From assembly GCA_900317215.1 (NCBI GenBank), contig ONFW01000189.1, positions 1 through 9,657 of the forward strand: a DNA stretch of 9,657 nucleotides. Direction: 5' to 3'. The notes beneath the pieces are model-generated. The model was not told the origin of the DNA, ran no database searches, and worked only from the letters and a program-made list of their open reading frames with translations. Made by a program: the position numbers and the translations under genes. Positions 1 through 7,474 of this stretch are shown piece after piece (positions within the stretch are counted from its first letter, which is position 1; each line of letters begins with the position of its first letter). The stretch comes from an uncultured Eubacteriales bacterium (lineage in GTDB: Bacteria > Bacillota > Clostridia > Oscillospirales > Acutalibacteraceae).

Positions 1-18
1 AAACAGGATATCTCTATC

Positions 19-51
19 ACACTCGGCTTATTTGTCGGGTGTTTTTCTTTT
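19..51 (+). terminator. Rho-independent terminator of an upstream gene
   Basis: ACACTCG (19-25) pairs with CGGGTGT (36-42), with one G-T wobble and a 10-base loop, and is followed by a T-rich tract to base 51. The stem is short, so it is a moderate-strength candidate. No coding region was identified before it in this window, so it would end a gene lying to the left. Confidence 0.5.
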
Positions 52-211
52 GAATCCGATATTTTTTCGATATATGCGGTGTTGCCCTTATTTTTACGCC
101 AGCAAAGGAGAAGGCTATGCAGCTATGACAAAAAATATATTATATTTCTACATCAGAATTATAATTTTTGCGAATATAAATATAATATATAATTGTGACA
201 TTATATTCATT
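52..211 (+). other. AT-rich intergenic leader without a supported gene
   Basis: No gene is supported here. The stretch becomes very AT-rich from about 125 to 210. TATAAT-like hexamers occur at 181-186 and 188-193, but no good -35 box sits at the right distance, so the promoter of the next gene cannot be placed with confidence. A purine-rich AAAGGAG at about 105-111 precedes an ATG at 117 that is followed by a stop after three codons. Confidence 0.4.
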
Positions 212-215
212 GGAG
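212..215 (+). promoter_or_regulatory. Ribosome binding site fixing a TTG start
   Basis: GGAG lies nine bases before TTG 225. An in-frame TAG at 219-221 rules out any earlier start, and the next residues immediately form the expected first membrane helix. The TTG is therefore the most likely initiation codon. Confidence 0.7.
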
Positions 216-224
216 TGATAGAGC

Positions 225-1496
225 TTGAACCCGTGGATACTTTCGGGGATTATTATTTTATTGGTGATGCTTTCCGCCTTTTTCTCGTCTGCGGAAACGG
301 CATATTCATCGGTAAGTCAGATAAGGCTGAAAAGCTATGCGGACGCCGGAAACAAAAAAGCACGAAAGGCGTTCAGGATATCCGAAAAATACGACAAGGC
401 GCTCTCGACGATCCTTGTAGGCAATAACATCGTTAATATAGCCGCCTCCTCCCTTGCGACACTTCTCTTTGTCAGCTTTTTCGGAGAGGCTAACGGAACC
501 ATACTCAGCACTGTTGTACTCACCGTAATAATATTGATATTCGGAGAAGTAATGCCGAAAAATATTGCTAAGGAAAACAGCGAAAAAACGGCTATGTCCT
601 CATCGGGTCCCCTATATCTGCTTATGGTGATATTTACTCCCGTGACCTTTCTTTTGCTAAAGCTCAGCGACCTTGCAAAAAGGCTTGCTTCCCGCGGCGA
701 GGATAAAAAGGCTCCCACCGTTACAGAGGACGAGCTTAAGTATATAGTTGAGAGCATAGAGGACGAGGGAGTGCTTGAGGAGCAGGAAAGCGAGCTTGTT
801 CAGTCAGCTCTTGAATTTGACGAAAAGACCGCTTATGATATACTCACCCCGAGGGTGGATCTCACGGCTATAGATATCGGGGATAGCTGTGAGAACATAA
901 AGAAGCTCATCATTTCCGAAAGATATTCCAGAATACCTGTATACAGCGGGAGCATTGACAATATCGTCGGCATACTCCACACAAGAGACTATCTTGAAGC
1001 CCTGCTACGGACTGACAGTCCTGATCTCAACAAGCTTATCCAGCCTGCTTATTTCATCTACCGTTCAAAAAAGCTTTCCTCTATCCTTGCAGACTTCAAA
1101 TATAAGAGACTGCATATTGCTGTTGTAACCGATGACTACGGCGGCACCCTCGGCATAGTGACAATGGAGGATCTGCTTGAGCAGCTTGTCGGCGATATAT
1201 GGGACGAGGACGAGGAGATCGAGAACAAATACAAAAAGCTCTCCGATAACAAATATGAGATCAGCGGAGATCTTCATATAAATGACATGCTTGAGCTCAT
1301 CGGCAGGGACAACAAATACATAGAGAGCGAGAGCATATCCGTAGGCGGCTGGGTGATCGAGCAGCTTGGCTGTATCCCCGATAACGGCGCTCATTTTGTA
1401 TATAAGGAGCTTTCGGTCACAGTAAATACGGTCGAGGATAACAGGATCACCGATGTCACCGTGGTATTCGAGCCTCATGATAAAGACGAGGACTAA
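225..1496 (+). CDS. CNNM/CBS/CorC-HlyC family membrane protein
   Basis: A 423-residue integral membrane protein of the family often labelled hemolysin or CorC/HlyC, whose characterised members (CNNM, CorB, CorC) act in magnesium or cobalt efflux and homeostasis. The N-terminal DUF21/CNNM domain covers about residues 1-190. It has hydrophobic segments near 5-24, 60-85, 92-107 and 128-147, the family motif SSAETA (21-26), the polar membrane motif ILVGNNIVN (63-71) and FGEVMPKN (106-113). A CBS pair follows, starting at TPRVD (about 208) with HTRDYL in the first CBS and DDYGGTLGIVTMEDLLE in the second (to about 330). A CorC_HlyC C-terminal domain covers about 340-416. Length and domain order are normal for the family. 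The exact ion and direction of transport cannot be read from sequence. It is separated from the next gene by a promoter and is probably transcribed on its own. Confidence 0.92.
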   Translation: MNPWILSGIIILLVMLSAFFSSAETAYSSVSQIRLKSYADAGNKKARKAFRISEKYDKALSTILVGNNIVNIAASSLATLLFVSFFGEANGTILSTVVLTVIILIFGEVMPKNIAKENSEKTAMSSSGPLYLLMVIFTPVTFLLLKLSDLAKRLASRGEDKKAPTVTEDELKYIVESIEDEGVLEEQESELVQSALEFDEKTAYDILTPRVDLTAIDIGDSCENIKKLIISERYSRIPVYSGSIDNIVGILHTRDYLEALLRTDSPDLNKLIQPAYFIYRSKKLSSILADFKYKRLHIAVVTDDYGGTLGIVTMEDLLEQLVGDIWDEDEEIENKYKKLSDNKYEISGDLHINDMLELIGRDNKYIESESISVGGWVIEQLGCIPDNGAHFVYKELSVTVNTVEDNRITDVTVVFEPHDKDED

Positions 1497-1516
1497 GCGC
1501 TGAAATAATTTATTCC

Positions 1517-1545
1517 TTGTAAAAAACGGAGAGATAGATTATAAT
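1517..1545 (+). promoter_or_regulatory. Sigma-A-type promoter for holB-ricT
   Basis: TTGTAA (1517-1522) and a perfect TATAAT (1540-1545) are separated by 17 bases. Transcription would begin near 1552. That makes the TTG at 1551 an implausible translation start and leaves a leader of about 38 bases before ATG 1590. Confidence 0.7.
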
Positions 1546-1573
1546 ATAAATTGGAATGGAACAGTTTGTTTTC

Positions 1574-1580
1574 GGGAGAG
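1574..1580 (+). promoter_or_regulatory. Ribosome binding site deciding the holB start
   Basis: GGGAGAG lies nine bases before ATG 1590. No comparable site sits before TTG 1551. Together with the predicted transcription start near 1552, this supports the 324-residue form of the protein. Confidence 0.65.
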
Positions 1581-1589
1581 TTGTTGATC

Positions 1590-2564
1590 ATGCTTTTGTC
1601 TGCATTTGCCGGAAATACCGATGTAAAATATGAGCTTTCCGAAGCCATGAGCAGGCGAAGCCTTCCTCATGCTATTATTATTGAGGGCGATAAGGGCTGC
1701 GGAAAAAAAACTCTTGCAGGTATCCTTGCAGCCTATGCTGTATGCTCCTCAGACGGAGAGCGTCCCTGCGGCCGCTGTCCTCATTGCTTAAAGGCCGAAA
1801 AAGGAATACACCCGGATATTTTTTCGCTCGACGGCAATAAACCGGGTGAGCTGAATATAGATTCAATAAGAAATGTGAGAGCTGCGGCATATATCAAGCC
1901 CAATGAGGCCGCAAACAAGGTGTATATGCTTTTTAACTGCGAAAAAATGCTTATTCCCGCTCAGAATGCTTTTCTTAAGGTACTTGAAGAGCCGCCTGAG
2001 AATGTTATGTTCATTCTTACTGCAGCGTCCTCCTCTGTCCTTTTGCAGACGGTAAGATCAAGATCACGGATACTCACGCTGTATCCTCCGCTGCCTGACG
2101 AGGCAGCAGCCGTTCTCAGAACAAGACTGCCCGACAAAAGCGAGAAGGAGCTTCTTGAAGCTGCAGAAACGGCAGGCGGAAATATAGGGCTTGCAGCAGA
2201 GCTTCTTAAAAGCGGCGGTGAGGAGGAGCGCAAGCTTGCCGAGGAAATATTCAGGGCTGTTTTTATGTCTGCAGAGTATCCCCTGCTTCTGCTGACAAAC
2301 AGGCTGTCGAAGGACAGAACATTTGCAGTCAGAGTGCTTGATTGCTTGTGCGGACTTACGGCGGAATGTGTAAGAGCCGCGCTCGGGGCAGAAAACACAT
2401 CAGATAAGGCAAAGGAGCTGTCAGACAGGATATCTGCGAACCGGCTGACCGTTCTTCAGAAAAATGTACAGCATGCCCGTGAGGTACTAAACATCAATGT
2501 AAATCTAAGCTTCTACAGCACATGGCTAAGCGGCGTGCTGAGAAGCACAGAAAACGGAGGATAA
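1590..2564 (+). CDS. holB: DNA polymerase III subunit delta-prime
   Basis: The stator subunit of the clamp-loader complex, which opens the beta sliding clamp and loads it on primed DNA together with DnaX and delta. With ATG 1590 as start the protein has 324 residues and begins like relatives, with SRRSLPHA at 21-28. It has an AAA+ fold with a P-loop-like GDKGCGKKTL (33-42), a zinc-binding module with cysteines near 52, 60, 63 and 66 (CGRCPHC), a degenerate Walker B region around YMLFNCEKM, the family signature LKVLEEPPEN (129-138), the arginine/serine-rich RSRSR of the sensor region, and a helical C-terminal domain. The P-loop ends KK rather than KT/KS, as in many delta-prime proteins that do not hydrolyse ATP. 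A longer reading from TTG 1551 adds 13 residues but conflicts with the promoter. It is followed after one base by ricT. Confidence 0.92.
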   Translation: MLLSAFAGNTDVKYELSEAMSRRSLPHAIIIEGDKGCGKKTLAGILAAYAVCSSDGERPCGRCPHCLKAEKGIHPDIFSLDGNKPGELNIDSIRNVRAAAYIKPNEAANKVYMLFNCEKMLIPAQNAFLKVLEEPPENVMFILTAASSSVLLQTVRSRSRILTLYPPLPDEAAAVLRTRLPDKSEKELLEAAETAGGNIGLAAELLKSGGEEERKLAEEIFRAVFMSAEYPLLLLTNRLSKDRTFAVRVLDCLCGLTAECVRAALGAENTSDKAKELSDRISANRLTVLQKNVQHAREVLNINVNLSFYSTWLSGVLRSTENGG

Positions 2565-2565
2565 T

Positions 2566-3435
2566 ATGGCTTGTGTAATTGGCGTTAGATTCAGAGAGGT
2601 CGGAAAGATCTATTATTTTGACCCTGACGGTCAGGAGCTTGAAAAGGGTGAGCGAGTTATAGTTGAAACGAGCCGCGGAGTTGAATGCGGCGAGGTAGCT
2701 ATGACAAACAGAACGATATCCGATGATGAGATCAGCTATCCCCTTAAAAAGCTGATGAGAAAGGCTACCCCGGAGGATATAAAAAAGGTTGCGGAAAACA
2801 AGGAAAAGGAAGCCAAGGCTTTTGATATCTGTGTTCAGAAGATCCGTGAGCATAAGCTCAACATGAAGCTCATCAATGTGGAATATACCTTTGACAACAA
2901 TAAGATCCTTTTTTACTTTACCGCTGACGGAAGAGTGGATTTCCGTGAGCTTGTCAAGGATCTCGCCTATGTGTTCCGCACGAGGATCGAGCTGCGCCAG
3001 ATCGGTGTCAGAGACGAGGCAAAGATGCTCGGCGGTCTGGGTATCTGCGGACGCCCCTTCTGCTGCAAGACCTTTCTCGGTGATTTTCAGCCTGTTTCGA
3101 TCAAAATGGCTAAGGATCAGGGAATGTCGCTCAATCCGGTTAAGATCTCCGGGACCTGCGGCAGACTTATGTGCTGCCTTAAATATGAGCAGGATGCATA
3201 TACCGATCTTCTCAGAAAAACACCGAAGATAGGCGCCATTGTCAATACACCGGACGGCAATGGCAATGTTGTTGACCTCAATCTCATCACAGGGATTCTG
3301 AGTGTCAGCCTGCATAAGGCTCCCGGAGCTGCACCGAGAAGCTACAAGGTCTCAGACGTAACCCTTATAAAGGACGGTCAGATCAAGGTTGACAAGGCTG
3401 AAATAGAAAAGCTTAAAAAGCTTGAAAAGAACTGA
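2566..3435 (+). CDS. ricT: RicT/YaaT, PSP1-domain iron-sulfur regulator
   Basis: A 289-residue PSP1-family protein. In Bacillus subtilis RicT (YaaT) joins RicA and RicF in a cytosolic iron-sulfur complex that works with RNase Y in mRNA maturation and influences sporulation, biofilm formation and competence. That role here is by homology. The sequence shows the beta-rich PSP1 domain up to about residue 130, then the family's cysteine clusters: CGRPFCC (C161, C166, C167) and CGRLMCC (C198, C203, C204), all intact. A basic, lysine-rich tail ends the protein. GGAGG (2556-2560) lies five bases before the ATG, and the start is one base after the holB stop, so the two genes are co-transcribed and probably translationally linked. 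The holB-ricT order is widespread in Firmicutes. Its stop codon lies within the first hairpin downstream. Confidence 0.94.
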   Translation: MACVIGVRFREVGKIYYFDPDGQELEKGERVIVETSRGVECGEVAMTNRTISDDEISYPLKKLMRKATPEDIKKVAENKEKEAKAFDICVQKIREHKLNMKLINVEYTFDNNKILFYFTADGRVDFRELVKDLAYVFRTRIELRQIGVRDEAKMLGGLGICGRPFCCKTFLGDFQPVSIKMAKDQGMSLNPVKISGTCGRLMCCLKYEQDAYTDLLRKTPKIGAIVNTPDGNGNVVDLNLITGILSVSLHKAPGAAPRSYKVSDVTLIKDGQIKVDKAEIEKLKKLEKN

Positions 3436-3472
3436 GCCTTTACGTTCCGACCCCCGACACGGCTCATTTTTT
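3433..3472 (+). terminator. First hairpin after ricT with T-tract
   Basis: TGAGCC (3433-3438, including the ricT stop) pairs with GGCTCA (3461-3466) and is followed by six T residues (3467-3472). The stem is six pairs with a long 22-base loop, so termination is probably partial on its own. Confidence 0.5.
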
Positions 3473-3487
3473 CGGAAATAATATTAT

Positions 3488-3532
3488 AGCTGCCGCACAG
3501 GTACAGGTTTGCTTTGTGTGGCAGCTTTTTTT
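3488..3532 (+). terminator. Strong Rho-independent terminator of the holB-ricT unit
   Basis: AGCTGCCGCACA (3488-3499) pairs with TGTGTGGCAGCT (3515-3526) over 12 positions with one G-T wobble, and is followed by an uninterrupted T-tract (3526-3532). It separates the housekeeping unit from the surface-protein gene. Confidence 0.85.
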
Positions 3533-3571
3533 GCGCTTGTTACTGACTTTTGAATATGAAAAATGGCAGTT

Positions 3572-3615
3572 ATTGTTATTGACAGATTTAAACAATTGTT
3601 ATTGACATATTTAAA
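3572..3615 (+). repeat. Near-perfect tandem repeat overlapping the -35 region
   Basis: Two 21-base copies at 3572-3592 and 3595-3615 differ at one position and have a 23-base period. Each contains TTGTTATTGACA followed by ATTTAAA. The spacer and edges form the perfect 10-bp palindrome AACAATTGTT (3591-3600), directly upstream of the functional -35 hexamer. The layout suits either a regulator bound to direct repeats about two helical turns apart or a duplicated promoter element. No regulator is encoded in the window. Confidence 0.6.
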
Positions 3616-3631
3616 ACTTATATAGTATTAT
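3602..3631 (+). promoter_or_regulatory. Promoter of the surface-protein gene
   Basis: A perfect TTGACA (3602-3607) and TATTAT (3626-3631, five of six matches) are separated by 18 bases. Transcription would start near 3638, giving an AT-rich leader of roughly 93 bases before ATG 3731. A second TTGACA at 3579-3584 has no matching -10 box at the right spacing. Confidence 0.65.
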
Positions 3632-3715
3632 ATATATAATTATTATAATAGGATAATTATATCTATTATCACATCATATCAGAAGTTAAAAATAAATCAG
3701 AAGCAATAACAGACT

Positions 3716-3720
3716 GAAGG
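3716..3720 (+). promoter_or_regulatory. Ribosome binding site favouring ATG 3731
   Basis: GAAGG ends one base before ATG 3722, which is too close, but ten bases before the in-frame ATG 3731. The latter start gives a cleaner signal peptide beginning MTTTKGLRFYR. Both choices keep the same frame. Confidence 0.5.
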
Positions 3721-3730
3721 TATGAGACAG

Positions 3731-3979
3731 ATGACCACTACAAAAGGATTGAGGTTTTACAGGATAACGGCTTTTTTTACAAGTCTCATTCTTATGCTGA
3801 GCTGCCTGTCGCCGTTTTACGGCACAAGAGCCGGCGCACAGGGCGAAGACATCGGGGTAACTATCAACAAATTCACAGTTTCTCCCGTGAGCGGAATGTA
3901 TTATTACTACGATGATAATAACGAGATCAAATATTGGTGGAATCCGTACAGTCCAACCTCGGGTCACAGGTTCCTTTAA
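3731..3979 (+). CDS. N-terminal fragment of surface protein: signal peptide and stub
   Basis: An 82-residue segment from ATG 3731 (85 from ATG 3722) to the in-frame TAA. It shows a basic n-region (KGLRFYR), a hydrophobic core ITAFFTSLILMLSCLSPFY and a likely signal peptidase I site after AGA (about residue 36). A cysteine lies in the core (MLSC), but the surrounding residues are a poor lipobox. The mature part begins QGEDIGVTINKFTVSP and is rich in aromatic residues (MYYYYDD, YWWNPY). It continues in the same frame beyond the stop with RLVYSFSGQG, so this is a broken piece of the adhesin and not a separate small gene. On its own it would yield a short secreted peptide. Confidence 0.7.
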   Translation: MTTTKGLRFYRITAFFTSLILMLSCLSPFYGTRAGAQGEDIGVTINKFTVSPVSGMYYYYDDNNEIKYWWNPYSPTSGHRFL

Positions 3980-3985
3980 AGACTC

Positions 3986-6900
3986 GTGTATTCCTTCTCG
4001 GGTCAGGGCAGCCTTGACACCGGAGCAGTGCGCTTCACTCTGCCAAGGACTATTCTTGCGGACAGAGACGGAAATGTCGGCGATAAGCCGGTGCTCTCTG
4101 TGCCTAAGCTTTCCGAGGCGGGAGCAAGGAACGACTACGGCTATGAGCTGACGGACGACAGTATTATCATCTCAAACGTAAGGCCTGTATCAGCGGCTGG
4201 AAACGGTTATATAGAAATAGCTTACGAAATGACCAAAAGGACCTTCAGCTATATTGACGAAACGGAGACTTCTTCCGTAGAGTCACAGCTTTCTATAACA
4301 AGGAATGAGGATACCATTACAGCAGAGGACAGCAGCGCTCCTGTGAAGATCGACACCTTTGCAAAAGTGACGTATTCAAAAACAACAAGTCCCGAAAGCT
4401 TCTATCAGTCATGGCAGACCTCATGGGGCGCAAAGCCCGATGACGCAGATGATTATTATTATCTTGAATGGCTCGTGGTATCCTATATAAACGCGACCCA
4501 GCCGTATGATCTCAGTGTTAAACCCCGTCTGTCCGTTGGCGTGGATATAAACTGCCAGGCATCAGACTATACCGTAGCAGGCTATATGCTTGACGGCGCC
4601 GAAGCATATTCGGAATATAACAAAATGCTCAACCTGACCGAAACAGGCTACCGATACGACCGTGTGCTGACAAAGCACAGAAAAACCACCTTTGAGCCGC
4701 TTGAACAGTACAAGCTCTGGAACGACATAGACATTATCCTTACTCCGGCAGACGGAAAAGATCCTGAATACCATTACTATAGTCAGGCAAATTATATATA
4801 CGATACCCCCGTTTTTGTTAAGCCCTTCGGAAACTGGAACTCATGGCTTTTTGGTACGACTTCGTGGGTACAGCATTTCGGAACGACATGGGATGTTGCA
4901 GACCGCCGACTTGAGGAGCTTAAAAACGGAACGATAGATTATATAGACGGCGATCTGAAATACTGCGTGTATACAGTAGGCATGCCCTACCCGAGAACTC
5001 TTGAGGAAAACGCCGACGAGGAGGACTATCAGAACTACGGCAAAGCAAAGGTCAATTATCAGATAACGGACGACACCTTCTATTATCTTGACGAGATAAC
5101 GACGAGCAATGAAGAGATAACGATACCCGAGGGTACCGAGCCTATAAGCACAGATGATTACGAGATAGAGAATGTCAGCTTCAGAGTCAAGATAAACGAT
5201 GCAAGGTTCGACGAGCGTACGCTGCGCTTTGTTATGATAAACGGAACCTATAACGAGGACGATATTCTATATTTTGACCTTGAGTTCAACGACAGCGGTG
5301 AATGGGTGGAGAACGCCGCCTCATGGAATCTCTGCACGAACGAATATACCGCCGATGACCGTTATGTTACGAGCATAAAAAAGGGCAGGGTCTACTTTGC
5401 CCCCAACTGTACCGGTTACAGAGTGCGCACGTCAAACGCACATTACAAAACCGCAATAGAGCTTATCCCCTACTGCAAGCTCAAAGGCTCTGACAGAGTA
5501 TTGGAGCTTACCGGAGATCTCGATAAGGCGTGGCTGACGAATACGGCAAAAACTATCATTACAGACAAAAACGGCGGCGAGATATTCAGCAAGGATATAA
5601 TTGCCCGCGATTATATCGTAGGCTTTATCAAAAAGGTCGATCTTACAAAGACTGTAACAGGCATAAGCAACAGCAACACCGACAAACGGGCAACGATATA
5701 TTGGAAGGCGAGCATTGCAGAGACCTTCGTGACCTCTCAGGGGCTTCAGCATGTTCAGCAGGACGGCGGCGTTTTCTACGACCTGCTCCCCCTCGGCTGT
5801 GAGCCCGATCTTGGCTCGCTTTCGGTCAAGGCTTCCGGCAGAATGCTGAATGCTTCGGAATATGAGGTGTACACGGAGCGCAATTACAGGGATACCGGGC
5901 GCACCATGATAAGGCTCCTGATAAAGGACAGCTTTACCGAGGCAGTCGTTACCTACTCCACCATATATACCTGGGAGAGCATTATCGACTACGGCACCCT
6001 GCTTCTGAATTCGATAGCCTTTCAGACGGGCAATGACTCCATAGCCGACGGTATGCCGGACAACGGAGGAGAAATAACCGAGCACGATCTCATGAAGGAA
6101 CTCGACCTCACCTCAGAGGGAGACAGGTTTCTCTATACCGAGCACAGCACCAACGTAGATGTTCCTATGGCCGCCTCATTGGGTCTTTCAAAAACGGTAA
6201 TGTCCTCAGGAGATACCGCATATCTGCCCGAGACTACTACAGAACAGAGCGGCAGCTACAGCTACCGGTTCAGATATGCATCTTCTTTTGAAAGCAGATC
6301 AAAGGATATTATCTTCTATGACAGCCTTGAGAACTTTTCGGCTGAAGGCAGGCAGAGCGATTTTCATGGAACGCTTGAGAGCGTTGATGTCAGTCAGCCC
6401 GTTCAGAACGGCGTTGCTCCTGTGATATATTTTTCTTCTGTAGAAGGGCTCGATCTTTCGGAGCAGAAGGGGCTCGATGCCGAATATGAGGGAGAAAAGC
6501 TGTGGAAGACCGCAGAGGAATTCGGAGACATCTCGGCAGCAAGGGCAGTTGCCGTAGATCTTTCTAAAACCACCGAAGGAGAAGATTTTATCCTTTCCCC
6601 CTCGGAATCCGTCGTGGTCATACTCAATATGAGAGCGCCCGCAACGGACGAGAGCGGCAAGGAAGATCCCTGCGCCTACAACAGCATATATATGTCCGAT
6701 ACGGTTCTAAAGAGCAGCGAGGACTCTCCTGAGACCGGAGAAGAGGTAGACCAGAGCTATATCAGCCATGAATACACTACTGTCCATTACCGCATACGTT
6801 CACAGATCGACCTGCTCAAGACCGATAGTTCAGACAGCTCGGTCGTTATCAAGGACGCCGAGTTCACCCTTAGCGGAGTTTCCGACTACGGCACGAGCAT

Positions 6901-7474
6901 TGAACAGGTGATGAGCACAGATAAAAACGGAAGGATCACGTTCAGAGATATAGAAAAGGGAAGCTATACTCTCACAGAAACGTCAACGCCTGCCGATTAT
7001 TTCGGGCTGACAAGGTCGATAAGAGTGACAGTTGCAGGAGACGGCAGCATCATATATGACGGCGAGACAAAGGCTGCGGGAGAATACTATACGATAACCA
7101 ACGACCCGAGGATACACTGCGACGTTATTTTTGCAAAGAGGGATCTTGTCACCAACAGGTATGTGAGCGGAGCAAGATTTGAGCTCTCCGGCACTTCGGA
7201 CTACGGCAACGACATCAGTATGTATGCGGTGTCACAGAACGGCAGAGTTCAGTTTGAAAATGTTGAAAAGGGCACCTATAAACTCGTTGAGGTTGAAGCT
7301 CCCGAAGGTTATATCCCCTCGCGTACGGTATACAAGGCACAGGTCGCCGATACCGCAGGGGTCATAATCACCATAGACGCCGACGAGGGAGATCCCTCTG
7401 AGGACACTCTTTCCGTAAACGACAGTGGGCTGTATTCGGTTTTTAACGAGCCCTATCATTCATTCACTTTTTAA
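3986..7474 (+). CDS. Central fragment of surface protein: adhesin-like region and two SpaA domains
   Basis: An open reading of 1,162 codons in the same frame as the signal-peptide segment, nominally from GTG 3986. No ribosome binding site precedes that GTG and no signal peptide follows it, so it is probably not an independent start. The first 940 or so residues (to about base 6805) match no domain I can name securely. They are rich in Thr, Ser, Tyr, Asp and Glu with alternating hydrophobic strands. Segments such as FYDLLPLG (near 5775) and DIIFYDSLENFS (near 6310) resemble the repeated beta-sandwich units of fimbrial isopeptide-forming or DUF11-like proteins. Two SpaA/Cna-B domains follow. 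The frame ends at TAA 7472-7474, created by the 28-bp duplication, giving the tail NEPYHSFTF. Confidence 0.75.
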   Translation: MYSFSGQGSLDTGAVRFTLPRTILADRDGNVGDKPVLSVPKLSEAGARNDYGYELTDDSIIISNVRPVSAAGNGYIEIAYEMTKRTFSYIDETETSSVESQLSITRNEDTITAEDSSAPVKIDTFAKVTYSKTTSPESFYQSWQTSWGAKPDDADDYYYLEWLVVSYINATQPYDLSVKPRLSVGVDINCQASDYTVAGYMLDGAEAYSEYNKMLNLTETGYRYDRVLTKHRKTTFEPLEQYKLWNDIDIILTPADGKDPEYHYYSQANYIYDTPVFVKPFGNWNSWLFGTTSWVQHFGTTWDVADRRLEELKNGTIDYIDGDLKYCVYTVGMPYPRTLEENADEEDYQNYGKAKVNYQITDDTFYYLDEITTSNEEITIPEGTEPISTDDYEIENVSFRVKINDARFDERTLRFVMINGTYNEDDILYFDLEFNDSGEWVENAASWNLCTNEYTADDRYVTSIKKGRVYFAPNCTGYRVRTSNAHYKTAIELIPYCKLKGSDRVLELTGDLDKAWLTNTAKTIITDKNGGEIFSKDIIARDYIVGFIKKVDLTKTVTGISNSNTDKRATIYWKASIAETFVTSQGLQHVQQDGGVFYDLLPLGCEPDLGSLSVKASGRMLNASEYEVYTERNYRDTGRTMIRLLIKDSFTEAVVTYSTIYTWESIIDYGTLLLNSIAFQTGNDSIADGMPDNGGEITEHDLMKELDLTSEGDRFLYTEHSTNVDVPMAASLGLSKTVMSSGDTAYLPETTTEQSGSYSYRFRYASSFESRSKDIIFYDSLENFSAEGRQSDFHGTLESVDVSQPVQNGVAPVIYFSSVEGLDLSEQKGLDAEYEGEKLWKTAEEFGDISAARAVAVDLSKTTEGEDFILSPSESVVVILNMRAPATDESGKEDPCAYNSIYMSDTVLKSSEDSPETGEEVDQSYISHEYTTVHYRIRSQIDLLKTDSSDSSVVIKDAEFTLSGVSDYGTSIEQVMSTDKNGRITFRDIEKGSYTLTETSTPADYFGLTRSIRVTVAGDGSIIYDGETKAAGEYYTITNDPRIHCDVIFAKRDLVTNRYVSGARFELSGTSDYGNDISMYAVSQNGRVQFENVEKGTYKLVEVEAPEGYIPSRTVYKAQVADTAGVIITIDADEGDPSEDTLSVNDSGLYSVFNEPYHSFTF
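6806..7117 (+). other. SpaA/Cna-B-type domain 1
   Basis: A beta-sandwich domain of about 100 residues. It starts IDLLKTD, contains the shared motif FTLSGVSDYG, the strand-loop GRITFRDIEKGSYTLTETSTP, and ends YTITNDP. The candidate intramolecular isopeptide set is intact: Lys in LLKTD, Glu in LTETS and Asn in ITND. Such bonds stiffen surface stalks against shear and proteolysis. The assignment rests on motif recognition. Confidence 0.8.
7120..7459 (+). other. SpaA/Cna-B-type domain 2
   Basis: A paralogue of the preceding domain: DVIFAKRD at the start, FELSGTSDYG in the middle, GRVQFENVEKGTYKLVEVEAPEGY, then SVFNEPYHS at the end. Candidate bond residues are Lys in FAKRD, Glu in LVEVE and Asn in VFNEP. 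The VEAPEGY stretch is the typical hallmark of these domains. Its last strand runs into the first copy of the 28-bp duplication. Confidence 0.82.

Noticed and set aside
32..427. Open reading in a second frame overlapping the start of the CNNM-family gene, with an AAAGGAG-like site before ATGs at 117 and 125
   Set aside because: More than half overlaps the well-supported membrane-protein gene. The translated sequence is low-complexity Ile/Tyr/Asn-rich from AT-rich DNA and shows no recognisable motif.
2494..3315. Long minus-strand open reading opposite ricT (273 codons)
   Set aside because: Antisense shadow of a strongly conserved gene; the translation has no family resemblance and no ribosome binding site was recognised.
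3636..3660. Two ATAATTAT palindromes in the adhesin leader (3636-3643, 3653-3660)
   Set aside because: Expected often by chance in such AT-rich DNA. The 17-base spacing alone is not enough to call an operator.
3977..3985. Programmed stop-codon readthrough or recoding at TAA-AGA-CTC
   Set aside because: Known leaky contexts are mainly UGA or UAG with particular 3' bases. No such context or recoding structure is evident here, so a simple nonsense change or error is preferred.
3912..4151. Possibility that the reading shifts frame around 3977 (two compensating indels) instead of carrying a nonsense codon
   Set aside because: The alternative frame gives RVTGSFKDSCIPSR and then unrelated sequence, while the original frame continues with coherent adhesin-like sequence (RLVYSFSGQG, RFTLPRTILADRDG) directly after the TAA.
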